DNA of 47,151 nt. Origin: Burkholderiaceae bacterium. Its GTDB lineage: Bacteria > Pseudomonadota > Gammaproteobacteria > Burkholderiales > Burkholderiaceae. Numbering within the stretch: position 1 is the first letter of the stretch; each line of letters opens with the position of its first letter. The notes under the pieces are model-generated. The model did not search any database and was not told the origin of the DNA. It worked only from the letters and a program-made list of their open reading frames with translations. The DNA lies in contig CANFMT010000019.1 in the NCBI GenBank assembly GCA_947448415.1, positions 1-47,151 of the forward strand, written 5' to 3'. Shown here piece by piece: positions 7,246-15,994 of this stretch. Position numbers and translations under genes: made by a program.

Positions 7246-8547
7246 ATGAATCGTATTTTTTATACGATAGCTATCTCACAGTTTTTATCATCGCTAGCAG
7301 ATAACGCATTACTCATAGTATCCATTGCCCTTTTAGTTTCAATGCAAGAGCCAGATTGGGTATCGCCTTTACTGAAGATTTCTTTTGTAATACCTTATGT
7401 TCTTTTTGCCCCATTTGTAGGTGCTTTTGCAGACTCTAGGCCTAAAGGCCAGGTGATGTTGATTTCTAACGTACTAAAAGCTGGTGGCTGCGGCCTGATG
7501 CTTTTTGGGATACATCCATTATTGGGGTATGGCATCGTTGGTATAGGTGCCGCCTTATATGCCCCTGCAAAATATGGAATTTTGACTGAGCTACTACCAT
7601 CAGATAAATTGGTAGCTGCAAATGGTTGGATGGAAGGCCTCATTATTGGTTCAATTATTTTTGGAACCCTATTGGGGGGATTTCTAATTAGTGATTTTCT
7701 GCATGATTTTTTCCAACTGATTAATCTAGATTTCATAAGAGGTGATATTTCAAGCTCTGCAGCAATGGCTATCTATTTGATTTCAACCATTTATACTTTG
7801 GCTGCTTTGCTAAATGTACCCCTATTAAAGATAGGATTTTGCTATCAAAAGTTGAACCTACATTGTGGCAATTTAGTGCTGGATTTTTCAACTTGTTTTG
7901 TGAGCCTGTGGCGAGATCGGCTAGGTAAACTTTCCTTAACGGTGACCACCTTATTCTGGGGAGCTGGAGCAACCCTTCAATTCCTGATGTTGAAATGGGC
8001 TGAATATGCCTTACATATGAATCTTTCTGAGAGCGCTGCCTTACAAGCCCTTTCTGCAATCGGGGTTGCAGCAGGGGCTGTATATGCGGCATGTAAAGTC
8101 TCTCTCAAGAATTCTGCTAACGTATTACCTTGCGGCGCACTGATGGGCTTAGTAGTCTGTTTAATGGGTATGTATAACGATGAGCTTTTACCGCCAATCG
8201 TCCTCTTTCAAATGCAGTCCATCCAATTAAGCCTGAATGATTTACCCGCCTATTTTTTATTAATGCTGTTAGGCTGGTTATCAGGTTATTTTGTAGTTCC
8301 AATGAATGCATTATTGCAACACCGAGGCCATTCACTGATGGCAACTGGCCAATCTATCGCCGTACAGGGTTTTAGTGAGAACTTAGCAGTGTTGTTTATG
8401 CTCCTCGTCTACTCTATTCTGTTGTGGATAAACATCAGCTTGCCGCTCATTATTATTGGCTTTGGTGGGGCAGTCTTTTTAGCGATGGTGCTGATCATGT
8501 ATCAGTATTTTGGGTCAAAAAATAGTACTCTAAATGCGACTTCTTAA
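7246..8547 (+). CDS. lplT: LplT-like MFS lysophospholipid transporter
   Basis: The protein has 433 residues with about twelve hydrophobic segments. The opening (FLSSLADNALLIVSIALL) and ALYAPAKYGILTELLP are typical of LplT, the flippase that returns lysophospholipids to the inner leaflet for re-acylation. Unlike some relatives it is not fused to an acyltransferase. It sits between the glycosyltransferase and the phosphodiesterase in one operon and overlaps the latter by 14 bp. In this setting it could move lysophospholipid or a lipid intermediate during membrane remodelling; that role is an inference. Confidence 0.75.
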   Translation: MNRIFYTIAISQFLSSLADNALLIVSIALLVSMQEPDWVSPLLKISFVIPYVLFAPFVGAFADSRPKGQVMLISNVLKAGGCGLMLFGIHPLLGYGIVGIGAALYAPAKYGILTELLPSDKLVAANGWMEGLIIGSIIFGTLLGGFLISDFLHDFFQLINLDFIRGDISSSAAMAIYLISTIYTLAALLNVPLLKIGFCYQKLNLHCGNLVLDFSTCFVSLWRDRLGKLSLTVTTLFWGAGATLQFLMLKWAEYALHMNLSESAALQALSAIGVAAGAVYAACKVSLKNSANVLPCGALMGLVVCLMGMYNDELLPPIVLFQMQSIQLSLNDLPAYFLLMLLGWLSGYFVVPMNALLQHRGHSLMATGQSIAVQGFSENLAVLFMLLVYSILLWINISLPLIIIGFGGAVFLAMVLIMYQYFGSKNSTLNATS

Positions 8548-9757
8548 AAAATTAAGCCCTTTACTTGTAACGATCATGCTTTTAACCAGCATATCGGGAT
8601 TTGCACAAGAAATTCAGTTCGGGGTAAGACCATATTATCTAATCGATGCCATGAAAGATGGCCCCTTAAAAAGTAAGCTAAGAAGTTGTACTGGGATGAC
8701 CCCTCGTCGATCTTTATTTTCAATAGCCCATCGTGGCGCTCCTTTGGAGTTTCCCGAGCATACAGTTCAGTCCAATAAGGCTGCCGCATTAATGGGGGCC
8801 GGTATTTTTGAATGCGATGTAACTTTTACTAAAGATAAGCAATTAGTTTGTCGTCATGCGCAAAATGATTTACAGGGAACAACGAATATCTTGTTAACTA
8901 ATTTAAAAGAGAAATGTGCAAAGCCTTTTATCCCAGCCAATAGCGGAGAACCGGCAGTTGCAGAGTGTCATACAACCGATATCACGCTAGAGGAATTTAA
9001 AACCCTGCGTGGCAAGATGGATGGATTTAATAAAAACGCCAAGGATATTCAGTCTTATATGGCAGGAACACCATCTTGGAGGACTGAACTATATTCCGAG
9101 GCTGGCGGTACTTTGCTAACACATCAGGAATCTATCGCTTTATTTAAACAATTTGGCGGTAAATTTACCCCAGAACTTAAAGAGCCAGTAGTGCCCATGC
9201 CTTATTTAGGTTTTACCCAAGAGCAATATGCACAAGCTCTAATTAATGATTATAAGAATACTGGCATTTCTCCCAATGATGTTTTTCCACAGTCATTTAA
9301 TTTGAATGATGTGATGTACTGGATTCAAAATGAACCAGAGTTTGGAAAGCAGGCAATTTATTTGGATGGTAGATATGAGCAGAAAGGTTTTAATGCTGCA
9401 CAGCCTGAATTGTTAAAGCCAACCATGCAAGAGCTTTATGCAAAAGGGGTGCGTTATATTGCTCCTCCTATATGGGTCTTATTGACAACTAATAGCATTG
9501 GAGAAATTGTTCCATCGGCTTATGCAAAGGCAGCAAAAGATGCGGGATTGAATATCATCACATGGTCATTGGAGCGTGATGGCCCTATGAATATGGGGGG
9601 AGGTTGGTATCACCAATCAATAAAATCAGCCATTTACTCCGACGGCCAAATTTATGAGGTTTTAGACGTACTAGCTAAGCAAGTTGGCGTTAAAGGTGTA
9701 TTTTCAGACTGGCCTGCAACTGTTACTTACTATGCTAACTGTTTGGGGCTTGAATAA
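8534..9757 (+). CDS. glpQ: Exported glycerophosphodiester phosphodiesterase (GlpQ type)
   Basis: The protein has 407 residues with a signal peptide (LLKKLSPLLVTIMLLTSISGFA, cleavage near residue 24). The GDPD active site is visible: H66-R67-G68 in AHRGAPLEFPEHT, the metal-binding ECDVTFTKD at 93-101, and the second catalytic His108 in VCRHA. It hydrolyses glycerophosphodiesters from deacylated phospholipids to sn-glycerol 3-phosphate and an alcohol in the periplasm. It ends the Pho-box operon and overlaps the transporter gene by 14 bp, which fits phosphate scavenging. Repeat copy B begins 9 bases after its stop. Confidence 0.9.
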   Translation: MRLLKKLSPLLVTIMLLTSISGFAQEIQFGVRPYYLIDAMKDGPLKSKLRSCTGMTPRRSLFSIAHRGAPLEFPEHTVQSNKAAALMGAGIFECDVTFTKDKQLVCRHAQNDLQGTTNILLTNLKEKCAKPFIPANSGEPAVAECHTTDITLEEFKTLRGKMDGFNKNAKDIQSYMAGTPSWRTELYSEAGGTLLTHQESIALFKQFGGKFTPELKEPVVPMPYLGFTQEQYAQALINDYKNTGISPNDVFPQSFNLNDVMYWIQNEPEFGKQAIYLDGRYEQKGFNAAQPELLKPTMQELYAKGVRYIAPPIWVLLTTNSIGEIVPSAYAKAAKDAGLNIITWSLERDGPMNMGGGWYHQSIKSAIYSDGQIYEVLDVLAKQVGVKGVFSDWPATVTYYANCLGLE

Positions 9758-9766
9758 AAGAACCGC

Positions 9767-9984
9767 TTTGGAGCAACGAAGTGTTAGATGGTTGCTCCAA
9801 AATTCCTTTGGTTTCGAAAACCAAAGACCTAGGGACCACTTCTTTTAAATCCACGAATTTGCTTACACATTTGCTGACACACCGACACTGACCGCCCGCA
9901 GACCACCTGTTTATATGGGTCTACCTTGGATATCTGCTCTCATAATCCTTTGGTCCCAGGTTCAAGTCCTGGTGGGCCCACCAG
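9767..9984 (+). repeat. 218-bp direct repeat, copy B, ending in a tRNA 3' half
   Basis: This is the second copy of the block at 95-312, in the same orientation and of the same length, with scattered substitutions. Both 5' hairpins and the 45-nt tRNA 3' half (9939-9983) are kept intact, including CCA. The two copies bracket about 9.45 kb. It fills most of the gap between the phosphodiesterase and alkylsulfatase genes. Confidence 0.85.
9939..9983 (+). other. tRNA 3'-half remnant in copy B
   Basis: This 45-nt segment is identical to 267-311. It starts at the CAU anticodon loop and runs to CCA. No 5' half precedes it, so it is not a working tRNA gene. Confidence 0.75.
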
Positions 9985-9990
9985 AAAAGC

Positions 9991-10025
9991 AAACCCTCAT
10001 CAGCAATAGTGGGGGTTTTGTCTTT
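9991..10025 (+). terminator. Rho-independent terminator after copy B
   Basis: AAACCCTCA (9991-9999) pairs with TGGGGGTTT (10010-10018) with one G-T pair, followed by a T-rich stretch. It would end transcripts leaving the phosphodiesterase operon or the repeat. Confidence 0.7.
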
Positions 10026-10112
10026 TGGATCCTTGCTTAAGGTAAATTGCTAGTATTAATAATATGGAATTACTATTTAGTTAAATATTCCATATTCAGT
10101 TAGGGCACTCAA

Positions 10113-12107
10113 ATGAAAAATTGCATTAAAAAATTAACAGTACTGACGATCTTCGTATTTTTGGGAAGTATTAATGTAAGTGCTCAGAATATGCCGCCAA
10201 AGCCAGCTTCGGCTGAAACGATTAAATCAAATCAAGATTTTGTTAAAAATCTTCCATGGACCGACAAAGAGGATTTTACTAATGCGTCTAAGGGTTTAAT
10301 TGACAGACCTGATTCATTGATTATTAAAGATTCAAATGGGCATGTTGTATGGGACATGGAGACCTATAAAAAATATATTGAACTAGATAAGCCGGCGCCT
10401 GCTACCGTAAACCCAAGCTTATGGCGTAATGCACAGCTCAATATGAATTATGGCCTGTTTAAAGTGATTGATCGAATCTATCAAGTTCGTGGTTATGATT
10501 TATCGAACATTACTTTTATAGAGGGTAATACTGGCTGGATTGTGTTCGATCCATTAATTTCTGTCGAGACTGCAAAAGCGGCTTATGACTTGGTGACAAA
10601 AAACTTGGGTAAAAAGCCAATTGTTGCCGTGATGTATAGCCACTCTCATGTAGATCACTATGGTGGTGTGCGCGGCTTAGTTGATGAGGCAGATGTTAAA
10701 AGCGGTAAAGTGAAAATTATTGCTCCCGAAGGTTTTATGGAGCATGCCATTAGCGAGAATGTCACCGCAGGTAATGCAATGGCAAGACGAGCCGTATATA
10801 TGTATGGCGCGCTTTTGCCTCGTAACGCTCAAGGCGGTGTGGATGGTGGCTTAGGCAAAACAAACTCTATTGGCGAGACCACCTTAATTGTGCCCAATAT
10901 CGTGATTACTCACACTGGCGAAGAGCTGACTATTGATGGCGTTAAGATGATTTATCAGTTAACGCCTGATACAGAGGCGCCAGCTGAGATGAACGTATTT
11001 TTTCCTCAATTTAGGGCAATGTGGATGGCTGAAAATACGACCAATACTTTGCATAATCTTTATTCATTACGTGGAGCGGAGGTACGCAATGGTTTGAGTT
11101 GGGCTAAAGATATTCAAGAAACCATGGATTTATATGGTGATAAGATTGATGTGAAATTTAATGGCCACCATTGGCCAATGTGGGGCACTCAAAATATATC
11201 TACGTATTTGCAAAATCAGCGCGATCTTTATAAATATATTCATGATCAATCGGTTCGCATGATCAATTACGGAATGACAGCGCCAGATATTGCTGAAGCT
11301 TTAAAGCTTCCACCCGGTTTAAATGAGAAGTGGTATAGCCACGGTTACTATGGAACCGTAAAGCATGACGCTAGAGCTGTGTATCAGAAATATATGGGCT
11401 GGTATGACAGTAATCCTGCTAACTTGGATCCATTGCCGCCAGTGCCGGCTGCCAAGAAGTATGTTGAATACATGGGTGGATCTGCAAACGTTATTGCCAA
11501 AGCTAAATCTGACTTTAAGAAGGGTGAATACCGCTGGGTTGCTGAAGCAATGAAGCAAGTTGTTTTTGCCGAGCCGAATAATAAGCAAGCAAAAGATTTA
11601 TTAGCTGACACGCTGGAGCAGCTTGGATATCAAGCGGAGTCTGGCCCATGGCGTTCTGAATACCTGCAAGGTGCTTTTGAATTACGCAATGGCACACCAA
11701 GAAGTGGTGGGGCCGTATCTGCAACCCCAGACACGATTGCTGCCATGACACCCGAAATGATTTTTGATTATCTAGGTGTGCGCCTGAACGCTCAAAAAGC
11801 GGTAGGTAAGAGATTTATCATCAATTTTGACTTCCCCGAACTTGGGCAGCAATATGCGCTTACTCTTAGAAATAGCGCATTAACTGCTTCAAAGAAGGCC
11901 TCGCAAAATGCAGATGCAAGCGTAATACTTTCAAAGGCTACCTTAAATCAATTGCAACTTGGGCAAACAACTATTCAGAAGGCTTTAGCGGACGGTAAGC
12001 TTAAAGTAATTGGAAATCAAGCCGTCTTTGATGATTTATTAGTGATGATGGATAGATTTCCATTTTGGTTCAATATTGTGACGCCAGGACAGGCCAGAGT
12101 AAATTAA
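10113..12107 (+). CDS. Exported metallo-beta-lactamase-fold alkylsulfatase (SdsA1/BDS1 type)
   Basis: The protein has 664 residues with a signal peptide (cleavage near SINVSA-QN). The metal-binding motif HSHVDHYGG starts at His177. The family order is visible: metallo-beta-lactamase core, an alkylsulfatase dimerisation region (about 390-530), and a C-terminal SCP2-like sterol-carrier domain that binds the alkyl chain. Such enzymes release sulfate from primary alkyl sulfates such as SDS. The gene stands alone, between repeat copy B and the 20-nt repeat fragment at 12169, so it may be its own cassette. No regulator adjoins it. Confidence 0.9.
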   Translation: MKNCIKKLTVLTIFVFLGSINVSAQNMPPKPASAETIKSNQDFVKNLPWTDKEDFTNASKGLIDRPDSLIIKDSNGHVVWDMETYKKYIELDKPAPATVNPSLWRNAQLNMNYGLFKVIDRIYQVRGYDLSNITFIEGNTGWIVFDPLISVETAKAAYDLVTKNLGKKPIVAVMYSHSHVDHYGGVRGLVDEADVKSGKVKIIAPEGFMEHAISENVTAGNAMARRAVYMYGALLPRNAQGGVDGGLGKTNSIGETTLIVPNIVITHTGEELTIDGVKMIYQLTPDTEAPAEMNVFFPQFRAMWMAENTTNTLHNLYSLRGAEVRNGLSWAKDIQETMDLYGDKIDVKFNGHHWPMWGTQNISTYLQNQRDLYKYIHDQSVRMINYGMTAPDIAEALKLPPGLNEKWYSHGYYGTVKHDARAVYQKYMGWYDSNPANLDPLPPVPAAKKYVEYMGGSANVIAKAKSDFKKGEYRWVAEAMKQVVFAEPNNKQAKDLLADTLEQLGYQAESGPWRSEYLQGAFELRNGTPRSGGAVSATPDTIAAMTPEMIFDYLGVRLNAQKAVGKRFIINFDFPELGQQYALTLRNSALTASKKASQNADASVILSKATLNQLQLGQTTIQKALADGKLKVIGNQAVFDDLLVMMDRFPFWFNIVTPGQARVN

Positions 12108-12168
12108 TTAAGTTATGGTTGGATGAGGATTTCCGAAGCGCACGCAGTCGGTTTATTTGGAAAATCTA

Positions 12169-12188
12169 TTTGGAGCAACGAAGTGTTA
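12169..12188 (+). repeat. 20-nt fragment of the 218-bp repeat (copy D)
   Basis: TTTGGAGCAACGAAGTGTTA is identical to the first 20 nt of copies A and B, in the same orientation. Its last three bases (TTA) are the complement of the TAA stop codon of the Bug receptor gene. The repeat junction thus lies exactly at the end of that gene. Confidence 0.7.
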
Positions 12189-13157
12189 ATCGGTAATACG
12201 TAGTTGTGGTGATTTATCTACAACTTTCTGCCAACGTGAAATATCTTCTTTAACGTATGCTGTAAATGCTTGTGGTGTTGTGCCGATTGGATCTATTCCT
12301 GCTGCTATTAATTTATCCCTAACCTCTGGCGTTTTTAAAGCATCATTAATTGCTTTATTCAAGGTGGCGATAATCTCAGGCGGTGTTTTTGCTGGTGCAA
12401 CTATGCCGTACCAAACTGCTGCAGAGAAGGTGGGCAATCCAGCCTCGGACATGGTTGGTACGTCCGGAAACATTGCTGTGCGCTCTTTGCCAGTAACCGC
12501 GATGGCGCGTAATTTACCGGCCTTGATATGCGTCTGAAGCCCAACAGCACTTAAAAACATCATATTAGTTTCATTTCCTAGTAGCGCTGTAACTGCTGGC
12601 ATGCCTCCTCGATACGGTACATGTAATATATCAATACCAGCCATATTTTTTAATAATTCAGCATCCATGTGTGAGCCTGAACCTTGTCCCGCTGACCCAA
12701 AGGTCATCTTTCCAGGATCTTTTTTTGCTGCTGCAATCAAATCGCTTAATGTTTGAATTGATGAACTTGAATTCACGGCTAATATGTCGGGCGCCAACCC
12801 AACAAGTGAGACCATTGCAAAATCTTTAATTGGGTCATATTTCAGTTTACGCACTGCAGCATTTACGGCATGACTACTAGTGATCGCCAAAAGTGTATAC
12901 CCGTCTGGAGCGGCTGATGCCAGCTCTTGGGATCCTAACATTGTGCCAGCGCCTGGTTTATTGTCTGGAATAACTGATTTGCCTAAAGTTTGGGAAAGTC
13001 TGGTTGCCAATATTCGGCCCACACTATCAATACCCCCGCCTGGAGCTGCGGGAATAATGATTCGAATTGAACGAGCTGGATAGTCTTCTGCTGCAGCTAA
13101 ATTTATGCTTGCAATCATTAATGCTAAACAAGTGATTGCACGTATTAACTTATTCAT
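12186..13157 (-). CDS. Bug/TctC-family periplasmic solute-binding receptor (1)
   Basis: The protein has 323 residues with a signal peptide (ending near NLAAA). The family patterns are clear: YPARSIRIIIPAAPGGGIDSVGR, NKPGAGTMLGSQ, PDGYTLL, FGSAGQGSGSHMDAE and PYRGGMPAVTALLGNE. These receptors bind carboxylates, often aromatic or TCA-type acids, with the carboxylate held by the two conserved loops. No TctA/TctB permease lies nearby, as is common for orphan Bug receptors. It is divergent from the first PrpD-family gene, and the 128-bp gap between them holds a palindromic operator candidate. Its stop codon lies in repeat fragment D. Confidence 0.9.
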   Translation of the reverse strand: MNKLIRAITCLALMIASINLAAAEDYPARSIRIIIPAAPGGGIDSVGRILATRLSQTLGKSVIPDNKPGAGTMLGSQELASAAPDGYTLLAITSSHAVNAAVRKLKYDPIKDFAMVSLVGLAPDILAVNSSSSIQTLSDLIAAAKKDPGKMTFGSAGQGSGSHMDAELLKNMAGIDILHVPYRGGMPAVTALLGNETNMMFLSAVGLQTHIKAGKLRAIAVTGKERTAMFPDVPTMSEAGLPTFSAAVWYGIVAPAKTPPEIIATLNKAINDALKTPEVRDKLIAAGIDPIGTTPQAFTAYVKEDISRWQKVVDKSPQLRITD

Positions 13158-13219
13158 TCTTCTGCGCCTTTTACGTTAAGTGGACAGAGTGTTTGTGTGA
13201 GCATTAGTTACGATACTAT

Positions 13220-13249
13220 TATCTTAGTATACAGTTGTGTACCAAGATA
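13220..13249. promoter_or_regulatory. Candidate operator palindrome between the Bug receptor and prpD-like genes
   Basis: A 30-bp imperfect palindrome has outer arms TATCTT and AAGATA and inner AGTATACAG and TTGTGTACC. The halves match at 12 of 15 positions. GTATAC-type cores are typical of some GntR-family operators, but no regulator gene is in the window. Its place in the divergent promoter region suggests control of both sides. Confidence 0.5.
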
Positions 13250-13302
13250 AATATGCCATCCAAATTCAATAACCGGCCGACATAGTGAGGAAAAGGGTAG
13301 TT

Positions 13303-14667
13303 ATGGACCAAGCACTTGATCAAATTACAAACTTTGTAACAAAAACACAGCCACAAGATCTGCCGGACAATGTAATTCAGCATGTCACGGGAATACTTGT
13401 CGATTCAATTGCTTGCTCTATGGCATCCCGTGATTGTCCTGGAGCTCGGGCAGCTGAAGCAATGCCGGTCTTGCCGCGGGGTAAAGGTGGAATTGTTATT
13501 GGTAGTTGTGCAGTAACTTCGCTTGATATGGCCGCATTTTGGAATACATCGATGATTCGCTACACCGATTACAACGATACTTTTACAGGCGGACATCCAA
13601 GTGACATCCTAGGGGCATTGATTGCGGTTTGTGGGACCAAGCCGATATCAGGACTTACCTTATTGAGCGGTATTGCAGTTGCGTATGAGGTGTTTCACCG
13701 CATTTCAGTTAGACACCGCTCTTACCGAAAAGATCATGGGGCTATAGTAGATTATTTATCTATTGATCAAGGTTTCGCTGTTGCAATTGCAGCTGCAGCC
13801 GGTTTGGCACATATGCTGGGATACGATTATGATAAAACGCGCACGTCGATATCTTTAGCCGCCACTAATGGTCTGCCATTACGGGCAAGTCGTTCTGGCG
13901 AACTCTCTCATTACAAAGGCGTCGCTACAGCAGTCAGTACTCGGCAGGCAGTATTTGCATGCCAGCTTGCAGAGCATGGTCTGACTGGCCCATCCGATCC
14001 ATTTGAGGGGAGACATGGATTTATAGAGGTCATGGAAGGGAAGGCTGGCCCCATGAATCTGGAGCCCTTTGGTGAATGGGCCGTGCTGCGATCAGGGTTA
14101 AAATATTTTCCTGCAACTGCCAATTCTCAAATTGGCATTTGGGCGGCTATTAAGCTTCGCGAAGAGTTGGATATATCAAAGCTCCATGAAGTCATTCTTC
14201 ATACTTCTCGATTCTTGTGGCATGAATCAGGTAGCGAACCTGCTAAATGGGCGCCTACGACTCGAGAAACTGCGGACCATAGTTTGCCCTACATTGTTGC
14301 TGTTGCACTTTTAGATGGCAATGTGACTTTGGAGTCTTATTCTCAAGAAATGTTGACTAGCGCAAGGGTGCGCGACATGATGAAAAAGATTCGCGTTGAG
14401 GTTGATCAAAAAATTGAGTCAGAATGGCCCGGTGCAATACAAATACGAGCGACGGCAATGATGTTGGACGGCACTACTCGAGAAGTTCATGCGCGCGACC
14501 CTAAGGGAACCTATCGCACTCCAATGAGTCGGGAGGATATCAAAGTTAAATTCCGGCAACTCGTAACGCCTGTATTGGGCATGAAGACCGACAATGTATT
14601 TGATCAAACTTGGAGTATTGCAAAAAGTGACGATTGCAAAAATGTCTTCGATTTATTGATTGCTTAA
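13303..14667 (+). CDS. MmgE/PrpD family protein (1)
   Basis: The protein has 454 residues from the ATG at 13303, which has AAAAGGG just upstream; an earlier GTG at 13285 is less likely. The family includes 2-methylcitrate dehydratase, cis-aconitate decarboxylase and iminodisuccinate epimerase. Visible family segments are DSIACSMASRD, RYTDYNDTF and the later DHSLPYIVAVALLDG. The substrate cannot be read from sequence. The PrpF-type isomerase gene follows, which favours a branched unsaturated tricarboxylate. First gene of the plus-strand part of the catabolic cluster. Confidence 0.85.
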   Translation: MDQALDQITNFVTKTQPQDLPDNVIQHVTGILVDSIACSMASRDCPGARAAEAMPVLPRGKGGIVIGSCAVTSLDMAAFWNTSMIRYTDYNDTFTGGHPSDILGALIAVCGTKPISGLTLLSGIAVAYEVFHRISVRHRSYRKDHGAIVDYLSIDQGFAVAIAAAAGLAHMLGYDYDKTRTSISLAATNGLPLRASRSGELSHYKGVATAVSTRQAVFACQLAEHGLTGPSDPFEGRHGFIEVMEGKAGPMNLEPFGEWAVLRSGLKYFPATANSQIGIWAAIKLREELDISKLHEVILHTSRFLWHESGSEPAKWAPTTRETADHSLPYIVAVALLDGNVTLESYSQEMLTSARVRDMMKKIRVEVDQKIESEWPGAIQIRATAMMLDGTTREVHARDPKGTYRTPMSREDIKVKFRQLVTPVLGMKTDNVFDQTWSIAKSDDCKNVFDLLIA

Positions 14668-14782
14668 TAATTGTCATGTAGGTTTACCAGCATAAATATG
14701 CATTATTGGGTTTTAGGTAAACCAGGAAAATAATTTAATCCTGAATATTTCTTATCAAGCGATTTATTTGGAAAGTTTATTT

Positions 14783-15934
14783 ATGTCACAAATCAAAATC
14801 CCTGCTGCATTTATTCGTGGCGGCACTAGCAAAGCATTAATTTTTAATTTGAATGATCTTCCGGATAGTAGGGTAGAGCAAGATAAAATATTCTTAGCTG
14901 CGATGGGTAGTCCCGATCCATTTGCACGGCAACTTGATGGCATGGGCGGCGGACTATCTTCATTATCTAAAGTATGTATTGTTGGCCCCCCTAGTCATCC
15001 AGATGCGGATGTTGATTACACAAAAGCTCAGGTACAGCTCCGCGAGGCACGGGTTGATTACCATTCTAATTGCGGCAACATGTCTTCTGCTATTGGTCCA
15101 TTTGCTATTGACGAGGGGCTAGTAGAGCCCCCTAAAGATGGCAAGACAGTTGTGCGTATATACAATACCAATACCAAAAAAATTATCCATGCCCATTTTG
15201 AAGTAAGAGATGGCAAGGCATTGGTTGACGGTGAGCTCGTGATACCTGGTGTTGCCGGTAGCGGGGCTGCGGTTCAACTTGATTTTCTCGATCCGGGTGG
15301 CGCAAGCACTGGAAAACTCCTTCCAACTGGACGGGTGGAGGAAGAGTTGCATGTTGAGGGATACGGCAGTTTTCGGGTATCAATGATTGATGCTGCAAAT
15401 GCATGTGTTTTCTTGCGCGCAGAAGAGCTTGGATTAACTGGGACTGAAATGCCCGAAGAAATTGAACGCACCCCAGGTTTACTCGAAAAACTTGCGGCAA
15501 TTCGTCAGGCCGCTTCTGTGGCTATGGGAATTTGCCCCGATCTAGAGGCGGCGAAAAATAAATCTATTCCCATTATTGGGTTTGTGGCAAAGTCCCAGCC
15601 TGCGAAATTGTTAAATGGTGAGTCTATTAATGCTGAACAGATAGATGTTACGGCGCGTATGTTATCAAACGGCCAGCCTCATCGTGCCCTACCAATTACA
15701 GCCTCGCTTTGCTTGGCAGTTGCTGCAAGGTTAGAGGGTAGTGTTGTACATGCCTGCACTAGGCAAGGGTCAGGCGATGGTTTGGCTATTGGTATGCCAT
15801 CCGGTATTTTGATAGCAAATGCTCTTGTAATAAAGGAAGACGGTAATTGGTTTGCAAAGTTGGTAACTTTAATGCGCACTCAGCGCCGACTATTTGATGG
15901 CTTTGTCTATGCAAGAGCTAGTTCATTAAAGTGA
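14783..15934 (+). CDS. PrpF-family isomerase (aconitate/4-oxalomesaconate type)
   Basis: The protein has 383 residues from the ATG at 14783 (MSQIKIPAAF); the upstream TTG frame extension is ignored. The PrpF signature is clear: RGGTSKALIF, GSPDPFARQLDGMGGGLSSLSK and HSNCGNMSSAIGPFAIDEGL. Lys63 and Cys97 fit the two catalytic residues known in Shewanella PrpF (Lys73, Cys107), with the same spacing. The family moves double bonds in unsaturated tricarboxylates: PrpF acts on 2-methylaconitate, and GalD-type relatives act on 4-oxalomesaconate. The neighbours include lactone-handling enzymes, which leans towards an aromatic-derived acid, but this is an inference. Confidence 0.85.
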   Translation: MSQIKIPAAFIRGGTSKALIFNLNDLPDSRVEQDKIFLAAMGSPDPFARQLDGMGGGLSSLSKVCIVGPPSHPDADVDYTKAQVQLREARVDYHSNCGNMSSAIGPFAIDEGLVEPPKDGKTVVRIYNTNTKKIIHAHFEVRDGKALVDGELVIPGVAGSGAAVQLDFLDPGGASTGKLLPTGRVEEELHVEGYGSFRVSMIDAANACVFLRAEELGLTGTEMPEEIERTPGLLEKLAAIRQAASVAMGICPDLEAAKNKSIPIIGFVAKSQPAKLLNGESINAEQIDVTARMLSNGQPHRALPITASLCLAVAARLEGSVVHACTRQGSGDGLAIGMPSGILIANALVIKEDGNWFAKLVTLMRTQRRLFDGFVYARASSLK

Positions 15935-15994
15935 TGTAAATGTGCAACGAATGTTGACCTCAGAAACCTGGTATTAGATCAAATATTTCATCGA

